Shown: one piece after another, positions 1-6,009 of the stretch
Layout: each line of letters starts with the position of its first letter
How positions within the stretch are numbered: the first letter of the stretch is position 1
NCBI GenBank assembly: GCA_013297585.1
Contig: JAAFHG010000180.1
Location: 1-7,238 of the forward strand
From: Chitinophagales bacterium
GTDB taxonomy: Bacteria; Bacteroidota; Bacteroidia; Chitinophagales; Chitinophagaceae
Length of the DNA stretch: 7,238 bases
Direction: 5' to 3'
The notes under the pieces: generated by a model
Told to the model about the DNA's origin: nothing
Database searches by the model: none
The model's input: only the letters and a program-made list of their open reading frames with translations
Program-made: the position numbers and the translations under genes

Positions 1-101
1 GAACACCTGTGTCTTAAAGTCCTAATGGTTTTTAGTGATAAAGATTTCACAACCGTCTATTTTATCACAAAATTTTCTGAACTTTCTATTCTTACTTCAA
101 C
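1..101. other. Non-coding 3' flank of the sulfatase operon
   Basis: This stretch lies past the stop codon of the last operon gene. I find no convincing coding sequence on either strand. A short plus-strand open frame from base 25 runs into the antisense of the sulfatase and looks like a shadow. The only structure visible is an 8-bp inverted repeat, listed separately. What lies to the left of the window is unknown, so the operon may continue. Confidence 0.5.
35..68. repeat. Weak inverted repeat after the last operon gene
   Basis: GTGATAAA at 35-42 is matched by its exact reverse complement TTTATCAC at 61-68, leaving an 18-base loop. In the minus-strand transcript the hairpin would begin 33 bases after the sulfatase stop codon, where a transcription end would be expected. 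The stem is AT-rich and is not followed by a clear U-run, so it is not a canonical intrinsic terminator. It could be a weak terminator, a 3' processing/stability hairpin, or chance in AT-rich DNA. Confidence 0.25.
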
Positions 102-1706
102 TTATTCTGTACTGCTTTTAACCACTTGTGGATACATTAATTCACCCGTTCTTGTATTACTAGGAAACTGTGCTTTTTCGTTTTTTAGCATAGTTATTAG
201 TTGTTCAACCATTGCTTTCGCTTTATCTGGATAGTGATTTACAAGATTATTAAGCTCACCTATATCATCTTTTAAGTTGTATAGTTCAGCTTTACCAAGC
301 CCGTAGAAGTAAATCAATTTCCAGTCTCCTTTTCTAATGGCACTGTATGGACCCATACCTTGGGTTTCTGGTACAATTTTATATTGTTTGGCTTTTTTGG
401 CACCTTCTTCCCAATTATTAGGAAAGTGCCAAATAATAGCTCTATTAGTGTCACGTTTATTATTGTCTTTTAAAAAAGGCACAATGCTTTTTCCATCAAT
501 TGTTTGTATGGTTTTATACTTATTAATGCCTGCCATTTGCAAAATAGTAGGAAAGAAATCTTCGATAATGATGTACTGACTGTTGGTGCTATTAGGCTTT
601 GTAATACCTGGCCAATATACCATCATTGGTTCTCTAGTACCACCTTCATAACCCGAGCCTTTGCCTGCTTTTAGTGGTAAATTATGGGTAAATGGTTTGC
701 CACCACGTGGCGGTACCAACGAAAGACCTCCATTATCAGACATAAAAATGATAACAGTATTTTGCATCATTTTATATTTTTCCAAATACTCCATTAAATC
801 GCCCAAACTCTTATCCATGCCTTCAATAATTGATGCATACATGGCTTCTTCTTTACCTAATCCTGCATCAATATAGCGTTGATAAAAGCGGTTATCAGGT
901 TTATACTGTGCATGAACAGCATAATGGTTCATGTATAAATAGAATGGTTTTTTCAGTAATCGTGCAGTATCAACAGCTTTTATAGCCTCAAGCGTCAATG
1001 CTTCCGATAAAAAAATATCTTTACCATGATACTTTTCTAATCCAGGAACACCTGTTCTAGCAGCACCTTCTTTTGCATTGTTACCAAAATTTTCGATACC
1101 TAGATAGCTATTAGGGCCTCCAATGGCCGAACCTGCAATGTTTACATCAAAACCTAAGTTAATTGGGTTTGCACCTAAAGTTGGGTAAGATGCCATGTGA
1201 GACTTGCCTACATGAATGGTTCTGTAGTCATTTTGACGAAGTATTTGTGCTATTGGTGTGGCATTAACAGTATGATTGGTGTCTGCAACAGGGCTTAAAC
1301 CGTTGTAATTCCATTCTGGAAATGTAATGCCAGCATAAGGCTCGTCAGTAGGATGGTCTTTGGAATAAAAAGTCCAATTGGTTACACGATGGCTAGCTGC
1401 GTTCATACCTGTTTGCATACTCACTCTAGATGGTGTACAAACACAATTAGCGTAAGCTTGGGTGAATTTTACACCCATAGCAGCTAAGCGCTCCATATTA
1501 GGTGTTCGGTAGGTTTTATTAAATGGTGTTGTGTCTTTGTAAAATGGTACAGAACAATCCTGCCAGCCCATATCATCAACCAAAAAAAATATGATATTGG
1601 GCTTTTTAGCAGGGCCTGTAATACGGGTATTTTGTTGTGCTTGCAAATGGTAACCACCTTGTGTTAAAAGCAGCGTTATTAGGAGATACAAAGGTGTTTT
1701 TTTCAT
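102..1706 (-). CDS. Secreted S1-family sulfatase (Cys type, GKSH variant)
   Basis: Predicted to hydrolyse a sulfate ester on a glycan in the periplasm or at the cell surface. Numbered from the ATG at 1706 (534 aa), the protein opens with a signal peptide (MKKTP, then a Leu-rich core) ending Leu-Gln-Ala|Gln at about 23/24. The alkaline-phosphatase-like sulfatase fold follows. Metal-binding Asp-Asp is at 44-45 (VDDMGW) and the maturation motif C-T-P-S-R starts at Cys90 (codon 1437-1439), the residue converted to formylglycine. G-K-S-H is at about 167-170, where many family members have GKWH. His265 and the S-D-N-G motif near 323-326 (metal ligands) follow, then a G-K-G-S lysine near 349. The C-terminal subdomain contains the typical GDWKLIYF and ELYNLKDD segments. 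A GTG at 1730 in the same frame would add eight residues ahead of the signal peptide, so I prefer the ATG. It is the last of three co-directional genes, 31 bases after the other sulfatase. The subfamily is uncertain: the segment after the GKSH (GFDVNIAG, then a Gly-rich loop) recalls S1_16-like enzymes, from memory only. The sulfate position and substrate cannot be read from sequence. Confidence 0.94.
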   Translation of the reverse strand: MKKTPLYLLITLLLTQGGYHLQAQQNTRITGPAKKPNIIFFLVDDMGWQDCSVPFYKDTTPFNKTYRTPNMERLAAMGVKFTQAYANCVCTPSRVSMQTGMNAASHRVTNWTFYSKDHPTDEPYAGITFPEWNYNGLSPVADTNHTVNATPIAQILRQNDYRTIHVGKSHMASYPTLGANPINLGFDVNIAGSAIGGPNSYLGIENFGNNAKEGAARTGVPGLEKYHGKDIFLSEALTLEAIKAVDTARLLKKPFYLYMNHYAVHAQYKPDNRFYQRYIDAGLGKEEAMYASIIEGMDKSLGDLMEYLEKYKMMQNTVIIFMSDNGGLSLVPPRGGKPFTHNLPLKAGKGSGYEGGTREPMMVYWPGITKPNSTNSQYIIIEDFFPTILQMAGINKYKTIQTIDGKSIVPFLKDNNKRDTNRAIIWHFPNNWEEGAKKAKQYKIVPETQGMGPYSAIRKGDWKLIYFYGLGKAELYNLKDDIGELNNLVNHYPDKAKAMVEQLITMLKNEKAQFPSNTRTGELMYPQVVKSSTE

Positions 1707-1737
1707 ATTGCAATGGTTGTATGTTGGCACAAGGTGT

Positions 1738-3258
1738 TTATTTTTTTGTAGCTTGAATATCTATTAGTAACTGCGATAACTCCTTCACTTTATCAGGGTA
1801 TTGCGTAGCTACATTTTTTAATTCGCCGCCATCGTTTTTTAGATTGTATAGTTGTGGCAAAGGGTTATTTCCTGTTTCCATATTTTTATCTTTCATAACC
1901 GCACCACCTGCTGCTGGAGGAATATATTTCCAATCGCCTTTAATAATAGCAAAACCAACAATCCCTTGTTCTACAAAGCTGGTTCTACCATTTTGAGATT
2001 TCCCCAATAATACGTCTAGTAATTCCTGACTATCAGGGGCAGCATTTGTTGGTATTGGTTGCTTAATCAATTTTGCCATAGAGGTAATAAAATCATTTTG
2101 ACCAATTAATGCATCTGAAACACTGTTAGGTTTTATGCCACTTGGCCATCTAAATAAAGTTGGTACTCTTGTGCCTGCATCAAACTTGCTGTATTTACCG
2201 CCTCGGTAAATGCCACCCGGTTTATGTCCATTCAGCATTTCCACTGCATTATCTTCATAGCCATCATTTAAAACTGGGCCATTATCGCTTGAAAAAATGA
2301 CGATAGTATTTTTGGTTAGTTTTAAACTGTCTAAAACGCGTAGTATTTTACCCGTATTCTCATCTAATTCTAATATGGCATCACCTCTTTCACCCATACC
2401 ACTTTTACCTTTAAAACGAGGATTTGGCACACGTGGCACATGAATATTTTGAATAGCAAAGTATAAGAAAAACGGTTTCGACTTGTTGGTTGTAATGTAT
2501 TGTACGGCTCTATTTGTAAGCTCATCACTCATGTTTTCATCGTTCCAGTAGGCTTTATGGCCACCTTTCATAAAGCCTATTCTGCTTACGCCATTAACAA
2601 TGGTACCGCTGTGTTGCTTATCGGCTTTCATTAGCAGCAATTCTGGGTGTTCTGTACCAATAGGGTCTGTACCAATGGGGGTTTTATAGTTTACTTCTAA
2701 CGGATCTTTCGGGTCTAGGTTTTTTACTTGATGATTTTCTACATACACACAAGGCACGCGGTCTGGTGTTGCAGGAATAATAAACGAATAATTAAAGCCT
2801 AAATCGTTAGGGCTTGGTTTAATGTTGCCGTTCCAATCCGGCCCATTTGTACCGCCCAAACCTAAGTGCCATTTGCCAATTACAGCAGTTTGGTATTGTG
2901 CATTTTGAAATAGTTTAGCCAACGTAAATTGGCTTTCTTGAATAATAGATCCTGCATCGCCTGCTGCTATGCCTGTACCAGTTTTACGCCAGGGATATTC
3001 GCCTGTTAGCAAAGCATATCGTGATGGTGTACAAGTGGCAGATGTAGCATGTGCATTGGTAAATTGTATGCCTTCTTTAGCTATTCTATCAATATTTGGT
3101 GTTTTAACTTTTGTTGCACCATAGCAACTGATGTCACCATAGCCTAAGTCATCTGTATAAATGATTACTACGTTGGGGGTATTTTGCTTTTGTGCTATTG
3201 TGGCTTTACACAAAAACAATGATACTAGTGCAATAGTTATGTTGGATGTTTTGTGCAT
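1738..3258 (-). CDS. Secreted S1-family arylsulfatase-type sulfatase (Cys type, GKWH)
   Basis: Predicted glycan sulfatase, 506 aa, of typical length for an S1 enzyme. A signal peptide ends Thr-Ile-Ala|Gln at about 22/23. The catalytic domain follows at once, with metal-binding Asp36-Asp37 (TDDLGYGD) and the C-T-P-S-R motif starting at Cys76 (codon 3031-3033), the formylglycine precursor. It continues with Y-x-x-L-T-G, G-K-W-H-L-G at 128-133, His273 (NIHVPR), S-D-N-G at 324-327, and the G-G-K-Y-S-K-F-D-x-G-T-R-V-P block near 353-366, whose lysine contacts the sulfate in this family. The C-terminal subdomain has GDWKYIPP and QLYNLKND. All expected catalytic residues are present. The ATG at 3256-3258 begins four bases after the stop of the GH2 gene, so co-transcription and perhaps translational coupling are likely. 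The GGKYS block and overall layout resemble arylsulfatase A-like enzymes such as S1_15, but I cannot confirm the subfamily or the sulfate position. A 15-bp tandem duplication inside the gene is listed separately. Activity needs a formylglycine-generating or anaerobic sulfatase-maturing enzyme, which is not in this window. Confidence 0.95.
   Translation of the reverse strand: MHKTSNITIALVSLFLCKATIAQKQNTPNVVIIYTDDLGYGDISCYGATKVKTPNIDRIAKEGIQFTNAHATSATCTPSRYALLTGEYPWRKTGTGIAAGDAGSIIQESQFTLAKLFQNAQYQTAVIGKWHLGLGGTNGPDWNGNIKPSPNDLGFNYSFIIPATPDRVPCVYVENHQVKNLDPKDPLEVNYKTPIGTDPIGTEHPELLLMKADKQHSGTIVNGVSRIGFMKGGHKAYWNDENMSDELTNRAVQYITTNKSKPFFLYFAIQNIHVPRVPNPRFKGKSGMGERGDAILELDENTGKILRVLDSLKLTKNTIVIFSSDNGPVLNDGYEDNAVEMLNGHKPGGIYRGGKYSKFDAGTRVPTLFRWPSGIKPNSVSDALIGQNDFITSMAKLIKQPIPTNAAPDSQELLDVLLGKSQNGRTSFVEQGIVGFAIIKGDWKYIPPAAGGAVMKDKNMETGNNPLPQLYNLKNDGGELKNVATQYPDKVKELSQLLIDIQATKK
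2651..2680. repeat. In-frame 15-bp tandem duplication inside the second sulfatase
   Basis: Two adjacent 15-base units (2651-2665 and 2666-2680) begin TCTGTACCAAT and differ at a single base. On the coding (minus) strand they give the five-residue repeat PIGTE/PIGTD near residues 194-203, just before EHPELL. The reading frame is kept. It lies in a probable loop between the catalytic core motifs and away from the listed active-site residues. Confidence 0.75.
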
Positions 3259-3262
3259 TAAT

Positions 3263-5731
3263 TTATTTTACAGTTTTTAAGTTGATAATGGTTGGTTTTA
3301 AGTTTTTGCCCCAAGCTTTTAACAATACAGTACCTGTACTTTTTGTAGACTGTACGTAGGCCATACATTTTCCATAAAAGGCTTTGCTTTGTGGTATTTC
3401 AAACGATGCAAGGCTAGTTGCATCGCCATTGCCCACGGCTCTTAAAGAGGCCGCACCCATTACTTTAAAATATATTATATCGTTAGATAATGGGCATAAA
3501 TTACCATCCTTGTCTATAACATTTACGGTTACTAGTGTAATGTCTTCGCCATTAGCAATAAGTGTTGTTTTATCTGCTTTTAGTAATATTTGGGCGGCTT
3601 GACCTGCCGTTTTAATCACTTTTGTTTCTGCTATATCACCTTTGGTATCGTAGGCAACTACTTTTAATTCGCCGGGTTCGTATTTGGTATTTTCCCATCT
3701 TAGGCGGTATCTATCTAATAAATTTTCTTTTATAAACGTTTTTTTACCAAAGCTTTTTCCATTAATAAATACTTCGGCAGACGCATAATTTGTGTAAACA
3801 TATACTGGTACATCTTCACCCTCTTTGCCTTGCCAGTTCCAATGTGGTAGCATATGTAGCACTTTTTTTGTACTCCATTTGCTTTGGTACAAATAATAGC
3901 GGTCTTTAGGAATACCGCACAAGTCTATAATACCAAAGTACGAGCTTCTACTTGGCCATTTAGAGCCATAGGGTGTTGGCTCGCCAAGGTAGTCGTAGCC
4001 CGTCCATACAAATTCGCCCACCATGTATTCATTGTCTTGAAATTTCCATTCTGTATCTGGCAGTTGCGACCAGCTACAATATTCTAAGTCGTATGCGGTT
4101 GATTGGTTGTCGGGCCACATTTTCATGGCGCCAGTTTTTGCAGGTAATTTATACACACCTGTAGAACTTACTGTAGAAACAGTTTCGCTACCTAGCATTA
4201 CCCAGTTTGGATGCTCTTTGTGCAATTTTGCATAAGCTTCGGGCTTATAATTCCATCCAGGAATATCTATTGCATCTGCTAACCCATTAATTATAGCCTG
4301 ATTCATATTATTAAAACCAGCGGTTACAGGTCTTGTGGCATCTATATCGTGGCAAATTTTGGTAAGGTATTTTGCAACAGCAGCCCCATCTTTTTCGCCT
4401 TGTTCCTTAATTTCGTTGCCTATACTGTACATAATTAAAGCAGGATGATTTCTATCTCTAGTAATCATTGCTTCTATATCTTTTTGCGCCCATTTATCAA
4501 AAATAAGGTGGTACCCATTTTTTACTTTGGGGCTTTTCCATTCGTCAAATGCTTCGTCTATAAAGTAAAATCCCATTTCGTCGCATAAATCAAGCATTTC
4601 TGGAGTGTGTGGGTTGTGTGTACCACGTATAGCATTGCACCCCATCTCTTTAAGTAATTTTAAGCGAGAAACAAGAACAGATTTATTAACTGCCATACCT
4701 AGTGGGCCAAAATCATCGTGTAAGCAAACGCCTTTTAGTTTGGTATTGTTACCATTTACAAACATGCCTTTTTCTGGTGTAAATGCAATAGACCTTATGC
4801 CAAATGTGGTTTTGTATGTATCAATAGTTTGTCCATTTTTTTTAATGGTGCTTATGGCATAATACAGTTTGGGAGCTTCTGCCGTCCATAGTATTGGTTG
4901 TTTAATGGTAATGTTTTGTATATTTTTTTTGTTAGCTTGTGCTACTGTATGTGTTTCTATTTTTTCGTTACGATGGTTGTAAATACTAGTTACTAGGCTA
5001 TATTGATTAATTGTTTCGTTAGTAAAATCAATGCTTGTTTCAATGTTTACCAATGCTGTTTCGTTAGAAATTTTTGGCGTTGTAATAAAAGTACCCCAAG
5101 GTGCAACGCTTACACTATTGCTTTGCACTAAACGTACGTTTCTGTAAATACCCGCACCAGGATACCAACGCGATGCTTCTGGAAAATTTTCTAGCCTTAC
5201 AGCAATGACATTATCTTTACCAAAGCTTAAAAACGATGTAATATTAAAATTAAACGATGAGTATCCGTAAGGCCATTCGCCCACAAAACGGTTGTTTACA
5301 AATACCTTAGCATTGCTCATAGCACCATCAAACTCTAAGTAAAATTTCTTGTCTTTATGTTGATTGCTTATGCTGATATGCTTTCTGTACCAACCTACAC
5401 CCATATAAGGTAGGCCGCCAGTTCTACCAGATTTTAGTGTAGCACTTTGCTCGCCATCTTCTGTAACTTGAACTTTTTGAAGATCGTTTTCTTCGCTAAA
5501 AGGCCCACCAATAGCCCAGTCGTGTGGTACAGTTACTTGTTTCCAGTTTTTTTCGTCTAATGTAGTAGCGGCACCATTTGGCACATCTTTTTTTATAAAA
5601 AGCCAGCCCGATTTGAGCTCAGAAATTGTTCTTACAGATTGGGCTGAAACTGAAAACGATGTAGTAAAACAGGTAGTAAGTATAAAAAGCAATATGCAAC
5701 ATAAAGTGCCAGAGGCTGTTTTTTTACACAT
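3263..5731 (-). CDS. Secreted GH2 beta-galactosidase-type glycosidase with DUF4982 and C-terminal Ig-like domains
   Basis: Retaining exo-glycosidase of family GH2, predicted to release a beta-linked non-reducing-end sugar, most often galactose for this architecture. Numbered from the ATG at 5731 (822 aa), a signal peptide ends Val-Ser-Ala|Gln at 30/31. The GH2 sugar-binding jelly roll spans about 35-200 (SGWLFIKKD; VPHDWAIGGPF; GVGWYRK; RWYPGAGIYRNV). The Ig-like domain is about 205-315. The TIM barrel is about 316-615, with IRGTHNPHTPE and YFIDEAFDEW, acid/base Glu440 in SIGNE (codon 4412-4414) and nucleophile Glu516 in LGSET (codon 4184-4186). A DUF4982-like domain (about 620-695) and a final Ig-like GH2 C-terminal domain (about 710-815) follow. 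Nothing essential is missing. A TTG at 5791 in frame would add 20 residues before the signal peptide and is unlikely to be the start. LTTC in the hydrophobic stretch is a poor lipobox, so I favour a soluble periplasmic enzyme. It is first in the operon, four bases ahead of a sulfatase, suggesting a sulfated substrate. Beta-glucuronidase or another GH2 activity cannot be excluded. Confidence 0.94.
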   Translation of the reverse strand: MCKKTASGTLCCILLFILTTCFTTSFSVSAQSVRTISELKSGWLFIKKDVPNGAATTLDEKNWKQVTVPHDWAIGGPFSEENDLQKVQVTEDGEQSATLKSGRTGGLPYMGVGWYRKHISISNQHKDKKFYLEFDGAMSNAKVFVNNRFVGEWPYGYSSFNFNITSFLSFGKDNVIAVRLENFPEASRWYPGAGIYRNVRLVQSNSVSVAPWGTFITTPKISNETALVNIETSIDFTNETINQYSLVTSIYNHRNEKIETHTVAQANKKNIQNITIKQPILWTAEAPKLYYAISTIKKNGQTIDTYKTTFGIRSIAFTPEKGMFVNGNNTKLKGVCLHDDFGPLGMAVNKSVLVSRLKLLKEMGCNAIRGTHNPHTPEMLDLCDEMGFYFIDEAFDEWKSPKVKNGYHLIFDKWAQKDIEAMITRDRNHPALIMYSIGNEIKEQGEKDGAAVAKYLTKICHDIDATRPVTAGFNNMNQAIINGLADAIDIPGWNYKPEAYAKLHKEHPNWVMLGSETVSTVSSTGVYKLPAKTGAMKMWPDNQSTAYDLEYCSWSQLPDTEWKFQDNEYMVGEFVWTGYDYLGEPTPYGSKWPSRSSYFGIIDLCGIPKDRYYLYQSKWSTKKVLHMLPHWNWQGKEGEDVPVYVYTNYASAEVFINGKSFGKKTFIKENLLDRYRLRWENTKYEPGELKVVAYDTKGDIAETKVIKTAGQAAQILLKADKTTLIANGEDITLVTVNVIDKDGNLCPLSNDIIYFKVMGAASLRAVGNGDATSLASFEIPQSKAFYGKCMAYVQSTKSTGTVLLKAWGKNLKPTIINLKTVK

Positions 5732-6009
5732 GGGCAAGTTTTGAAAAATTGAAACAATGATTAAGATAAACCTAAATGGAGAACTTTTCAAAGTTGACTA
5801 ACAATTTAATATCATATACGGGTGCAGCAATTCAATAGTGGGGGGTAAATCAGTCAATTGGTAATATGAAAACAAACTCTATTTAATTAAAATTTAACTT
5901 GTCGGCTTAATTACAAAAACCACAACTTATTGCCGTTTACGGGGTTAATTAAAAAGAAACACTAACGATGTGTTTAAATAATTTTTTGCTTGTCATATAA
6001 CAACTAGTA
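5732..6009. promoter_or_regulatory. Divergent intergenic region between the glycosidase-sulfatase operon and the sensor gene
   Basis: This AT-rich, 278-base gap must hold the promoters for both directions and is the natural place for an operator of the divergent regulator. No full match to the Bacteroidota sigma-ABfr promoter (TTTG, about 19 bases, TAnnTTTG) is visible on either strand. The closest minus-strand -7-like site is CAACTTTG (reading 5796 to 5789), one base off, without a clear -33 partner. Other visible structure includes three TTAATTA copies (5883, 5907, 5945), two of them extended to TTAATTAAAA. There is also a TTGACT/AGTCAA inverted pair (5794-5799 and 5852-5857), a perfect CCGT-TT-ACGG mini-palindrome (5933-5942) and a run of six G (5840-5845). 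The regulatory role is inferred from position, and none of these elements is proven. Confidence 0.5.

Noticed and set aside
25..876. Plus-strand open frames opposite the first sulfatase (25-234, 337-579, 661-876)
   Set aside because: They lie wholly or mostly antisense to a gene with an intact catalytic motif set and show no recognisable domain.
1582..1589. Eight-base A/T homopolymers inside coding sequence (1582-1589, 4836-4843, 4923-4930)
   Set aside because: Expected in AT-rich DNA. Reading frames continue intact through them, so there is no evidence of frameshifting.
1707..1730. Upstream GTG start for the sulfatase at 102-1706
   Set aside because: It would put eight polar residues in front of a normal signal peptide (MKKTP start). 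The ATG at 1706 gives the standard positive-then-hydrophobic N-terminus.
3384..4862. Plus-strand open frames opposite the GH2 gene (3384-3602, 3884-4087, 3973-4164, 4605-4862)
   Set aside because: All are antisense shadows of a well-supported GH2 reading frame, overlap each other, and have no family features.
5669..5680. Possible lipobox (LTTC) in the GH2 signal peptide
   Set aside because: The residue before Cys is Thr rather than Gly, Ala or Ser, and a good signal peptidase I site (VSA|Q) follows, so lipoprotein anchoring is not supported.
5732..5791. Upstream TTG start for the GH2 gene
   Set aside because: TTG starts are rare. The added 20 residues would place a second hydrophobic stretch before the real signal peptide, and the internal ATG at 5731 gives a standard signal peptide.
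5840..5845. Run of six G in the intergenic region as a phase-variation tract
   Set aside because: It is too short to be a convincing slippage tract and is not placed within a recognisable promoter spacer.
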